DNA from: Paractinoplanes toevensis
Lineage (GTDB): Bacteria > Actinomycetota > Actinomycetes > Mycobacteriales > Micromonosporaceae
Length of the DNA stretch: 55,685 bases
Assembly (NCBI RefSeq): GCF_018332695.1
Contig: NZ_BOQN01000073.1
Span: 1-55,685, forward strand
Reading direction: 5' to 3'
Below are positions 16,498 to 24,233 of the stretch, one piece after another; within the stretch, counting starts at the first letter, position 1; each line of letters starts with the position of its first letter. The notes below the pieces were generated by a model that had not been told where the DNA came from, searched no databases, and saw only the letters and a list, made by a program, of their open reading frames with translations. A program made the translations under genes and the position numbers.

Positions 16498-17544
16498 ATG
16501 ACGGCCGTCAGAATCGAGGATTCCATCAGCTTGGAGCCGGAAGACGTACGAATCCTTCGGGCTCTGCAGATCGACCCACGAGCCGCATTTGCCGCCGTGG
16601 GTGCCGTCCTGGGTCTCTCCGAGCTGACCGTGGCCCGGCGCTACCGCCGGATGTGCCGCTCCGGGGCGGTCCGGGTGGTCGGCGTCGTCGACCCTGGGGC
16701 GCTCGGGCAGAGCCAGTGGCTGGTGCGGCTGCGCTGCCGGCCCGGCAGCGTCACCGCCCTCGCCGAGGCCCTCGCCCAGCGCGACGACGTCAGCTGGGTG
16801 ACGGTGACCGCCGCCGGTTCCGAGATCACCTTCGCGGTCCGGTCGCGATCGCGGGAGGAGCGCGACGACCTGCTCGGCCGCCGCCTGCCCCGGGCCGCCG
16901 CCGTCCTGGACCTGCAGGCGTCGGTGCAGCTGCGCCAGTTCGTCGCCGGCCGTGGGCACTACTGGGCCGCGCTGGCCGGCGTGCTGACGCCCGAGCAGGA
17001 GTCCGCGCTCGGCTCGGCCGGGGTCAGCCCCTTCGCCGAACAGCCGATCGTCCGGGAACCGGCGTCGCTGAACGCCCACGACGACCGGCTCCTGGCTGCC
17101 CTCGCCGCCGACGGGCGGGCCAGCCTGGTCGACCTGGCCGCCGCGACCGGACTCACCCCCGGCCGCGCGTCACGCCGGATGCAGGCGCTGCTGTCCAGCG
17201 GGGTGCTCTACCTGGACGTGGAGATCGCACCGCTGGCCCTCGGCTATCGAGCCCGGGCGAACCTGCTGCTGCGGGTGCACCCGGCGCGGCTCAAGGCGGT
17301 CGGGCGGGCGATGGCGCGGATGCCCGAGGTGGCGTTCGCCGCGGCCGTCTCCGGGCCGCACAACCTGCATGCCGTCGTGCACTGCCGCGACCTCGACGGA
17401 CTGTTCGAGTTCACCACCGGCCGGATCGGCACGCTGCCCGGCGTCGAGGCCATGGAGATCAGCCCGACCATGCGGCAGGTCAAGCAGGTGGGCACCCGGG
17501 TCGACAGCGATCGATTGACCGCGAACCCGGGCGGTCCCGTCTAG
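16498..17544 (+). CDS. Lrp/AsnC family regulator, double-domain type
   Basis: 348 residues, about twice the usual Lrp length. An AsnC-type HTH sits near 14-60 (EDVRILRALQIDPRAAFAAV) with a first ligand domain, and a second HTH near 190-240 (DDRLLAALAADGRASLVDLA) with a second RAM-like domain. Duplicated Lrp proteins of this kind are common in actinobacteria. It is divergent from the decarboxylase-like amidohydrolase and 9 bp upstream of another amidohydrolase, so either or both may be targets. Confidence 0.88.
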   Translation: MTAVRIEDSISLEPEDVRILRALQIDPRAAFAAVGAVLGLSELTVARRYRRMCRSGAVRVVGVVDPGALGQSQWLVRLRCRPGSVTALAEALAQRDDVSWVTVTAAGSEITFAVRSRSREERDDLLGRRLPRAAAVLDLQASVQLRQFVAGRGHYWAALAGVLTPEQESALGSAGVSPFAEQPIVREPASLNAHDDRLLAALAADGRASLVDLAAATGLTPGRASRRMQALLSSGVLYLDVEIAPLALGYRARANLLLRVHPARLKAVGRAMARMPEVAFAAAVSGPHNLHAVVHCRDLDGLFEFTTGRIGTLPGVEAMEISPTMRQVKQVGTRVDSDRLTANPGGPV

Positions 17545-17547
17545 GGT
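17542..17547 (+). promoter_or_regulatory. Leaderless -10 element TAGGGT
   Basis: Six bases before the ATG at 17554. The TAG is also the stop codon of the Lrp-type gene, so the next gene's promoter would lie within the end of the previous coding region. Confidence 0.45.
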
Positions 17548-17553
17548 GGCGTG

Positions 17554-18597
17554 ATGACAGTGCTGCGGGTACGGGGATTCGGTCTTCCCGACGGCGAGCC
17601 GATCGATCTCTATGCCGACGGCGACCGGTGGACGACCGATCCGGTGCCCGGCGCCGAACTCGTGGCCGAGGGCTGGATCCTGCCCGGACTGGTCGACGCG
17701 CACACCCACCCGGGAGCCGAGAAACCGGGCCAGCCGCTGGACGACGGCGTACTGAAGGAAGATCTTCGGGCGCACTTGGACTCCGGGGTCACACTCATCC
17801 GCTCGCCCGGCCTCGCGGGAGACCCGCCGGACTGGTTCGGACAGGCGGAGGAAAGCCCGCGCGCCGTCCACGCCGGGCCGTGGATCGCCCAGCACGGACA
17901 GTTCATGGAAGGCTGGGGCCGCCGGCCCGCGCCGGCCGACCTGCCGGACGTCGCCGCCGCGCAGGCCGCCCGCACGGGATGGGCCAAAGTGGTCATCGAC
18001 TGGAAACCCGGCGACGACGTCATGCCGGTGGAGCTGCTGCGCGAAGCGGTGCGCCGCGTGCACGCGGCCGGTGGCCGTCTCGCCGTGCACTCGCAGCACG
18101 GGGCGGGTGGAGCGGTCGCGGTCGAGGCCGGCGTGGACTCCGTGGAGCACGGCATGGGCCTGGACCCGGCGCTGCTGCCCCGGATGGCCGAGCAGGGCAT
18201 AGCGCTGACCCCGACGCTGTCGGTGATCACCGCGGCCCTGGCACAGATCACCGCCGATCCGGAACGAGCGGGCAAGAGCTGGTACGTGCCGGGAGCCGCC
18301 GCGCACGCCCGGCTCACCGCGGCCGCCGTCGAGGCCGGCGTCACCGTACTGGCCGGCACCGACACCCGCCCGCACGGCGGCATCGCGCTGGAGATCCGCG
18401 CGCTGGTCGCCGCGGGCGTGTCACCGCACGAGGCGATCGCCGCCGCATCGTGGACCGCCCGCGCCTACCTGGGCCTGCCCGGCCTGGTCGACGGCGCCCC
18501 AGCCGACGCGGTCGTCTTCGACGCCGACCCAAGAGCCGACCTCAGCCAGCTGGACAAGCCACGCGCCGTCATCATCCGCGGCCGCCGGCGACGCTGA
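17554..18597 (+). CDS. Amidohydrolase family protein (imidazolonepropionase-like)
   Basis: 347 residues. LVDAHTHPG (about 48-56) gives the HxH metal site, LAVHSQHG and DSVEHGMG (about 171-202) the later His residues, and LAGTDTRPHGG (about 267-277) the catalytic Asp. The short composite beta-sandwich at both ends is typical of the superfamily. The ATG at 17554 was preferred over GTG at 17551 because TAGGGT lies exactly 6 nt upstream. Substrate unknown. Confidence 0.85.
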   Translation: MTVLRVRGFGLPDGEPIDLYADGDRWTTDPVPGAELVAEGWILPGLVDAHTHPGAEKPGQPLDDGVLKEDLRAHLDSGVTLIRSPGLAGDPPDWFGQAEESPRAVHAGPWIAQHGQFMEGWGRRPAPADLPDVAAAQAARTGWAKVVIDWKPGDDVMPVELLREAVRRVHAAGGRLAVHSQHGAGGAVAVEAGVDSVEHGMGLDPALLPRMAEQGIALTPTLSVITAALAQITADPERAGKSWYVPGAAAHARLTAAAVEAGVTVLAGTDTRPHGGIALEIRALVAAGVSPHEAIAAASWTARAYLGLPGLVDGAPADAVVFDADPRADLSQLDKPRAVIIRGRRRR

Positions 18598-19246
18598 GCT
18601 CGCCCGGATCACCGCGAGGAGTTCGGCGATCCCACCCTTACCTGACGGACCCTCGTCGGGCCAGCGGCCTCCGTCCGGCCACCGCCCTGAGACGCGGAGA
18701 CCGACGGTCCGCGACAGCTGGGGTTCGGCGAGTCGACCACACTCCGGTTGCCGGTTGCCGGTTGCCGGTTGCCGGTTGCCGGTTGCCGGTTGCCGGTTGC
18801 CGGTCCCGGTGCCGGTGCCGGTGCCGGTGCCGGGTTCCGGGTGCCGGGTGCCGGGTGCCGGGTGCCGGGTGCCGGGTGCCGGTGCCGGTGCCGGGTTCCG
18901 GGTGCCGGTTCCGGGTGCCGGGTTCCGGGTGCCAGCCGACGGTGCCGGTCGCGGTCGCCGGTCGCGGTCGCCGGTCGCGGTCGCCGGTCGCCGGTCGCCG
19001 GTCGCCGGTCGCCGGTCGCCGGTCGCCGGTCGCCGATTTTCCAAGGGTGCGGCGGTGTCTCGTCCGGTTTCGTGCCCGGGCGTGGGCGAGTCGGGAATGC
19101 GCGGATGGCGGTGCCGAAGTTACCCCCTCCCGACAGGAATTGTTCGATGATTCGTCACGCAACTGATTATCCGGCTTTATCTGGCCCCGGAGATTGGCAT
19201 GATCATAAATTAGCGGGCGCGGTTCGGGGCGCGGGACAATATCTGC
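18598..19246. other. Non-coding interval dominated by a tandem array
   Basis: 649 bp without a recognisable gene. Open frames crossing it encode only repeats forced by the array at 18744-19034. Bases about 19135-19215 are much more AT-rich than the surroundings and may be the promoter region of the ORF at 19247. Confidence 0.7.
18744..19034. repeat. Variant heptamer/hexamer array based on CCGGTNG
   Basis: About 291 bp of head-to-tail units. Eight exact copies of CCGGTTG (18744-18799) lead into hexamers CCGGTC/CCGGTG, then CCGGGTG and CCGGGTT heptamers, then alternating GCGGTCG and CCGGTCG units to the end. Units of one type are grouped, as expected when slippage repeatedly copies neighbouring variants. 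Every unit holds a CCGG or CGG core, so both strands can form many short hairpins. It has no spacers and is not CRISPR. Confidence 0.9.
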
Positions 19247-20320
19247 ATGCGGCACCAGCAGCTTCAGCTATTCACCCGGTCGGCGACCGCCGCCATGCGG
19301 GACCGCACTAAAGGGCGTAACTATTCGCCGGAGAAAGATGAGTTCCGTCGTGACCATGCGCGTCGGCGGCGGTGGGGGCTCGAACGGCGCTACGGATGGA
19401 AGCGGTGCCGGCAGCACGGCTGCTCCCGGGAGTGCGCCGAGTTGGGTCTGCACGATGAGGCTGAGGCTGTCCCGCCGTTGATCTGGCCGGCGGAGGCAAC
19501 CTGTGCGCGGCGGCCGGTGCCGGCGGTGACAAGCTGCGGCGTCGCGGCCGAGGATGACGGGCCCTCAGGCGGCGGGCAGCCGGTTCGCGAAACTGTCCTG
19601 ACCGAGCGGACCTCCTCCGCAGGCGAGCCGGAAACCGCATCGCGCACCGAGTCCATGCGGGTGGCAGATGCCGCTGCCCAGGACGGGGGCACTCACAGGG
19701 CCGAAACCACCACCCAGACCACGCCCACCCACAAGGCCGAAACCACCACCCAGACCAGACCCACCCACAAGGGAGATGGTGCTGAGGCCGCACGGCAGGC
19801 CCAAGTAGCAAGGCGGGCCTGCCCCGCGAGCCGTGCGCACGTTGCTGTCCGAGCGGACCGGGCCGACGTGTTGAGTCGGTGCGCCGATCCGCGGCCGCCA
19901 GCCGTCGGATCAGCGAGGGAGGAACAACGTCGAACGCTTGATGCCGCCGCACGGTCCGGGTCGGGTTACCGGGCGATGCCGGACGGGTCGGCGAGTTCGG
20001 TCGGTCGGACTGCCGCTAACCGCACCGCCGCCAGCCGCACCACAGCCAGCCGCACCGCCGCCAGCCGCGCCACCGCTAACCGCACCGCCGCCAGCCGCGC
20101 CACCGCTAACCGCACCGCCGCCGGCCGCACCGCTAACCGCACCGCCGCCAGCCGCACCACAGCCAGCCGCGCCACCGCTAACCGCACCGCCGCCGGCCGC
20201 ACCGCCGCCGGCCGCACCGCCGCCGGCCGCACCGCAGTCTCACCGCCAGCGGCCGATCTGCGACAGCCGCCTCGCCGTGGGCCGCCGTTGGGTCGTCACG
20301 ACACACGTCGAGAACAGTGA
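19247..20320 (+). CDS. Low-complexity ORF with a conserved-looking N-terminus
   Basis: 357 residues. The first 60 (MRHQQLQLFTRSATAAMRDR, then RNYSPEKDEFRRDHARRRRW) form a coherent charged helical segment and look like a real protein start. Beyond residue 140 the frame consists of repeats: a 12-residue unit ending TTTQTTPTHKAE twice, then about fifteen Arg-Thr-Ala-Ala-Asn/Ser pentamers. The repeats are coded by DNA repeats open in several frames, so only the N-terminal part may be an original gene, extended by repeat growth. Function unknown. Confidence 0.4.
   Translation: MRHQQLQLFTRSATAAMRDRTKGRNYSPEKDEFRRDHARRRRWGLERRYGWKRCRQHGCSRECAELGLHDEAEAVPPLIWPAEATCARRPVPAVTSCGVAAEDDGPSGGGQPVRETVLTERTSSAGEPETASRTESMRVADAAAQDGGTHRAETTTQTTPTHKAETTTQTRPTHKGDGAEAARQAQVARRACPASRAHVAVRADRADVLSRCADPRPPAVGSAREEQRRTLDAAARSGSGYRAMPDGSASSVGRTAANRTAASRTTASRTAASRATANRTAASRATANRTAAGRTANRTAASRTTASRATANRTAAGRTAAGRTAAGRTAVSPPAADLRQPPRRGPPLGRHDTRREQ
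19696..19770. repeat. Tandem 36-bp repeat (about two copies)
   Basis: The unit containing GCCGAAACCACCACCCAGAC occurs twice in succession, followed by a third partial copy of its end (CCCACCCACAAG). The period of 36 bp keeps a 12-residue repeat in frame in the ORF at 19247. Confidence 0.8.
20010..20235. repeat. Degenerate 15-bp tandem repeats
   Basis: About fifteen units close to CGCACCGCCGCCAGC, with variants CGCTAAC, CACAGCC and CCGCCGG. The period keeps one frame reading Arg-Thr-Ala-Ala-Ser/Asn, another reading Ala/Pro repeats and a reverse frame reading Val-Arg-Leu-Ala-Ala, so all appear open by construction. Confidence 0.85.
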
Positions 20321-20940
20321 TGGGCGGTGGGAAGAGCCCGCGGTACATGGGGAACGGTAGTCGCCGGAGCATAAGAGACCGAATAGGAGCGGGCGGCGGG
20401 ATTCGGGGTGGAATCAACCTTTCCACTCGCGGGAGAATGAAGCTGATTATTTCGCTTGGAGGAGGGAAGAATCTGACCTCAAACGAGCAATATGCCGAAA
20501 CGTGGAGAACAATTGACAGATGCTCTCACCGGCATGCTCCCGGGCGCGTTCAATTCGGCATATCCGGAGGGCGAAGTCGCGCCGGCCTAGAGCGCCTGTC
20601 TATCAACCGGCCATGCACCACCGGAGGAGGTAATGCGGCACGCCAGGTTTGCCAGATCTTTGATGATCCGGTCTCGGCGCTGCCGGTCGGATAGCCATCT
20701 CTTGGTCTCGCCCCGCCTCCTCGATGTCCTGGTGCGGTCATCGGGCGACGTGGATCGTGCGGGTGCCGGTGGGCAGCGGGGGAACGGGGCGCTGGCGACC
20801 GGGTAGGCCTGGCGGTGGTCGGGAGGCCGCCTTCGAAGTGTGGGCTGCGCTGGTACACCGCACGCCGCCGTATCCGAAAGAGCTGATCAAGGCTGCCGGC
20901 GAGCGTCGCCTGGCGGCCCGTCGTGCTGGTCGGGCATGAC
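20321..20940. other. Interval without a recognisable gene
   Basis: About 620 bp. Short frames are present but none resembles a known family. A GGAGGAGGG at about 20457 has no start codon at a usable distance. Bases 20430-20560 are rather AT-rich. A 32-codon frame at 20492-20590 has no ribosome-binding site and was not called. Confidence 0.5.
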
Positions 20941-20946
20941 TAGGCT
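20941..20946 (+). promoter_or_regulatory. Leaderless -10 element TAGGCT
   Basis: Exactly six bases separate it from the ATG at 20953, which opens a 17-codon frame running into the LacI start. Confidence 0.4.
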
Positions 20947-20952
20947 GTGGGG

Positions 20953-21006
20953 ATGGCCGCCCTTGATCTTTGCCGGTGCCGGTCGGGCTATTGGAGTCCG
21001 GCGTGA
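20953..21006 (+). CDS. Possible 17-residue leader peptide before lacI
   Basis: The frame MAALDLCRCRSGYWSPA starts 6 nt after a leaderless-type -10 element, and its TGA overlaps the GTG start of the LacI gene (GTGA). That geometry suits translational coupling of the regulator to a leader peptide. The peptide is rich in Cys and Arg. It could equally be a chance frame; only the promoter and overlap geometry support it. Confidence 0.35.
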   Translation: MAALDLCRCRSGYWSPA

Positions 21007-21986
21007 CGGCGCCGCGGATTCGGGACGTTGCCGCGGCCGCTGGGGTCTCCTATCAGACCGTTTCTCGGGTTCTCAATGACTCGCCCAACGTGCGGCCGGA
21101 GACGCGGCAGCTTGTCGTCGAGGTGATGGAGCGGCTGCGGTACCGGCCCAATCGGGCGGCTCGTGCGCTCGGGCTCGGGCGGGCCCGAGCCATCACCGTG
21201 GTCACCGCCAACACCACGCTGTACGGCTACGCGAGTCTGCTGCAAGGGGTTGAGGAGGCCGGGCGGCTGCTCGGGCTGGCCGTCGGTGTCCGGGTGGTCG
21301 AGTCCGACTCCGAGGCCGACGTACGGCACGCGGTCGAGTATGTCAGCGACCCCACCGCGGGCAGCGTGGTGGTGGTCGCGTTCGATCCGGCCGGAGCGGG
21401 TGTGCTGCGCATGCTGCCGGCGGACGTGCCGGTGGTCGCCGCCACCGAGGCCGGTGGCCTGCCGGGCAGCACCAGCCGGATGATTTTCCTGGATGAACGG
21501 CAGGCGGCCGCCGACGCGACCCGGCACCTGCTGCGGCTCGGGCACCGCACGGTGCACCACGTGGCGATCCCCTCCGAGGCGCCGGCGGCCGCGCGGCAGG
21601 CCGGGTGGCGGGACGCGCTCGACGAGGCGGGGGCGCCGATCCCCGCGGTCGTCCCGGCCGGCTGGGATTCGCGGTCGGCCTATCTGGCCGGGCAGCAGCT
21701 CGCCCGGCAGCGCGATGTCACCGCGATTCTGTGCGGCAACGACGACACCGCCCTGGCGGTACGCCGGGCGCTGTTCGAGGAAGGCCGGGACGTGCCCGCC
21801 GACGTGAGCATCGTCGGGTTCGACGACGTGCCGGGGGCCGCCTACTGGACGCCGGCGCTGACCACCGTACGGATGGATTTCGTGGCTCTGGGCCGGGCGT
21901 GCGTGTCGGCCCTGGCCGACGCGCCGGAGACGCCCCTCGAGGCGCCGCGCCTGATCGTGCGGGAGTCCACCGCGCCGCCTCCGTAA
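21003..21986 (+). CDS. LacI family transcriptional regulator
   Basis: 327 residues. The LacI HTH and hinge are textbook: PRIRDVAAAAGVSYQTVSRV, then RYRPNRAARAL. A periplasmic-binding-type sensor domain follows, ending in SIVGFDDVPGAAYWTP. The GTG at 21003 with GGAG six bases upstream gives the usual short N-terminus. It lies directly upstream of a glycosidase/transport operon whose promoter carries two perfect palindromes, its likely operators. The inducer is probably an oligosaccharide that the operon imports. Confidence 0.92.
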   Translation: MTAPRIRDVAAAAGVSYQTVSRVLNDSPNVRPETRQLVVEVMERLRYRPNRAARALGLGRARAITVVTANTTLYGYASLLQGVEEAGRLLGLAVGVRVVESDSEADVRHAVEYVSDPTAGSVVVVAFDPAGAGVLRMLPADVPVVAATEAGGLPGSTSRMIFLDERQAAADATRHLLRLGHRTVHHVAIPSEAPAAARQAGWRDALDEAGAPIPAVVPAGWDSRSAYLAGQQLARQRDVTAILCGNDDTALAVRRALFEEGRDVPADVSIVGFDDVPGAAYWTPALTTVRMDFVALGRACVSALADAPETPLEAPRLIVRESTAPPP

Positions 21987-22016
21987 CAAAACCGTAACGA
22001 GCCCTTTTCCGAAGTC

Positions 22017-22034
22017 AGTGTGACCGGTCACACT
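22017..22034. promoter_or_regulatory. LacI-type operator 1 (perfect palindrome)
   Basis: AGTGTGACCGGTCACACT is an exact 18-bp palindrome with the central CG typical of LacI-family operators. Its 14-bp core TGTGACCGGTCACA is repeated 28 bp downstream. Confidence 0.75.
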
Positions 22035-22045
22035 CATGGTCACGG

Positions 22046-22061
22046 ATGTGACCGGTCACAT
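22046..22061. promoter_or_regulatory. LacI-type operator 2 (perfect palindrome)
   Basis: ATGTGACCGGTCACAT shares the 14-bp core TGTGACCGGTCACA with operator 1. It ends 12 bp before the ATG at 22074 and abuts the GGAGG ribosome-binding site, so a bound repressor would block initiation directly. Confidence 0.75.
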
Positions 22062-22073
22062 AGATGGAGGTCC

Positions 22074-24221
22074 ATGGTGAAAAGACAGCTGGCCGTGCTC
22101 GCCACCGCCGCGCTGGTGGGCGCGCTGACCCCGGCCCCGGCCCGGGCGGCCGCCTCGCAGCTCGTCGTCGACCTGGCCGCGAACACCGGCGCGCTGCGCT
22201 ACGGCGCCACCGGGTTCCTCTACGGCCTCGGCGACGAGGGCATTCCCAACGAGACCATGCTGGCCGCGCTCAAACCGCAGGTCACCGCCCAGAAAGCACC
22301 CGACGGCCGGCAGCACCCGAACGGCGACGCCCTGAAGATCGCGCCGATGTTCAAGCGGGCCGGCGGCCGCGACATCCAGATCTACCTGCAGGACGTCTAC
22401 CAGCAGTGGCCGTACGAGAACAACGGCATCGCCGACTACCTGGCCAAGGTCGACACGATCGCCCGCAAGGTGGTCGCCGACCCGTACCGCGGCTCCTACG
22501 TGTACGTGCCGTTCAACGAACCCGACCAGATCTGGTACTCGGGCAACCTCAACGGCCTGCTCGCCGACTGGACGACGGTGTTCCGGAAGATCCGCTCGAT
22601 CGACGCGAGCGCCCGGATCGCCGGCCCCAACTTCGCCGCCTACCGCTCGGCCGACCTGCGGGCCTTCCTCACCTACGCCAAGAACAACAACGTGCTGCCG
22701 GACGTGATGACCTGGCACGAGCTGGGCAACGACTTCTACTCGAACTGGCAGGACCACTACAACGACTACCGGTCCATCGAGACGAGCCTGGGCATCAGTG
22801 CCCGGCCGATCACCATCAACGAGTACGGCCGATCCTCCGGCGACCTCGGCGTGCCCGGCAACCTGGTGCAGTTCGTGGCGAAGTTCGAGGCCAGCAAGGT
22901 GGACGGCTGCCTCGCCTACTGGACCACCGCGGGCGGCCTCAACGACCTGGTCACCCACAACAACCAGGCGACCGGCGGCTGGTGGCTCTACAAGTGGTAC
23001 GGCGAGCTGACCGGCAACACGGTCGCGGTCACTCCCCCGTCGGCCGCCGGCTCGTTGCAGGGGCTCGCCGCGGTCGACGCGGCCAAGAAGCAGGCGCGGG
23101 TGATCTTCGGGGGCAACAACCCGGCGTCCGGCACCTACGACACGAACGTGCTGGTCAAGGGCCTCCCGTCCTACCTGGGCACGACCGTGCACGCGACCGT
23201 CTGGGGCGTCGACAACACCGGCCTCAACGCGTCGGCGGCGCCCTACGTGGTCAAGGAGGGCGACTTCACCGCGAGCGGCGGGCAGGTCACGGTGCCGCTG
23301 ACCGGCCTCAAGGGCTCGTCCGCCTACCAGATCATCGTCACCCCGAACACCGACACGGCGGCCGCGGCCGCCGGCCGCTACGAGGCGGAATATGCCGCCC
23401 TCGGCGGCACGGCCAAGGTCACTTACGGGACCAACACCGGCTACGCCGGGACCTACTTCACCGAGGGGTACGGGGCCAGCAGCACCGCCTCGACCAGGTT
23501 CGTCGTCTCCGTTCCGTCCGACGGCTACTACAACCTGGGCTTGCGCTACTCGGCCGGCCCCTACACCGGCGCGCCCGCCGACCGGTCGCTGCGAGTCCGG
23601 CTCAACGGCGCCGACCTGACAACGGTGGCTCTGCCCGGCACGGCCGACTGGAACACCTGGAAGACCGCCGTGACCAAGGTCTACCTGCCCGCCGGGATCA
23701 GCCGCGTCGAGTACAACGCCTACGCGACCGACGACCGCGACGCGGTGAACCTCGACTACCTGGACGTCGCCGCCACGAGCGGGACGGTCACCGCGTACGA
23801 GGCGGAAAGCGCGACCAACACCCTGGCCGGAGCCGCCGCGGTCGTCAGCGACACCGCCGCCACCGGCGGCCGGTATGTCGGCTGGATCGGCGCCGGCAGC
23901 GCCAACACGCTGCGCTTCAACGGCGTGACCGCGGCTGCCGCCGGGCGCTACCGGATGGTCGTCGGCTACGCCAACGGCGAGCTCGGCGACGGCGCCACCA
24001 ACTACAACAGCAACATCGTCGATCGGTACGCGGAGATCAGCGTCAACGGCGGCACGGCCAGGAGGGTGTTCTTCCGCAACACACTCGGCTGGTCCAACTA
24101 CTGGACCACGGTCGTCGACGTCGACCTGGCGGCCGGCGCCAACACGATCACCTTCGGTAACGCGTCGACCGGCTACGCGCCGAACATCGACCGGATCCAG
24201 ATCGCCGCACCCGTCGGCTGA
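22074..24221 (+). CDS. Secreted clan GH-A glycosidase (GH39-like) with two CBM35 modules
   Basis: 715 residues. Signal peptide about 1-24 (LAVLATAALVGALTPAPARA). The TIM-barrel domain has FNEPDQ with E149 as likely acid/base and TINEYG with E250 as likely nucleophile, matching GH39-like enzymes. Two CBM35-type modules follow, each opening with YEAE (about 436-560 and 574-715). The ATG has GGAGG four bases upstream, just after the second operator. As the secreted first gene of the operon it should release oligosaccharides for the transporter. An arabinogalactan-type substrate is my inference from the neighbouring alpha-galactosidase. Confidence 0.75.
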   Translation: MVKRQLAVLATAALVGALTPAPARAAASQLVVDLAANTGALRYGATGFLYGLGDEGIPNETMLAALKPQVTAQKAPDGRQHPNGDALKIAPMFKRAGGRDIQIYLQDVYQQWPYENNGIADYLAKVDTIARKVVADPYRGSYVYVPFNEPDQIWYSGNLNGLLADWTTVFRKIRSIDASARIAGPNFAAYRSADLRAFLTYAKNNNVLPDVMTWHELGNDFYSNWQDHYNDYRSIETSLGISARPITINEYGRSSGDLGVPGNLVQFVAKFEASKVDGCLAYWTTAGGLNDLVTHNNQATGGWWLYKWYGELTGNTVAVTPPSAAGSLQGLAAVDAAKKQARVIFGGNNPASGTYDTNVLVKGLPSYLGTTVHATVWGVDNTGLNASAAPYVVKEGDFTASGGQVTVPLTGLKGSSAYQIIVTPNTDTAAAAAGRYEAEYAALGGTAKVTYGTNTGYAGTYFTEGYGASSTASTRFVVSVPSDGYYNLGLRYSAGPYTGAPADRSLRVRLNGADLTTVALPGTADWNTWKTAVTKVYLPAGISRVEYNAYATDDRDAVNLDYLDVAATSGTVTAYEAESATNTLAGAAAVVSDTAATGGRYVGWIGAGSANTLRFNGVTAAAAGRYRMVVGYANGELGDGATNYNSNIVDRYAEISVNGGTARRVFFRNTLGWSNYWTTVVDVDLAAGANTITFGNASTGYAPNIDRIQIAAPVG

Positions 24222-24233
24222 CAAGGAGCACCA

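Noticed and set aside
18744..19034. CRISPR-like array
   Set aside because: Units are 6-7 bp, contiguous and without spacers, and no cas gene is present.
16653..19166. 837-codon forward ORF through the Lrp, amidohydrolase and heptamer array
   Set aside because: It runs out of frame through two well-supported genes and ends in repeats forced by the array.
20492..20590. 32-codon small ORF
   Set aside because: There is no ribosome-binding site at a usable distance, no leaderless -10 and no recognisable sequence, so it cannot be separated from chance.
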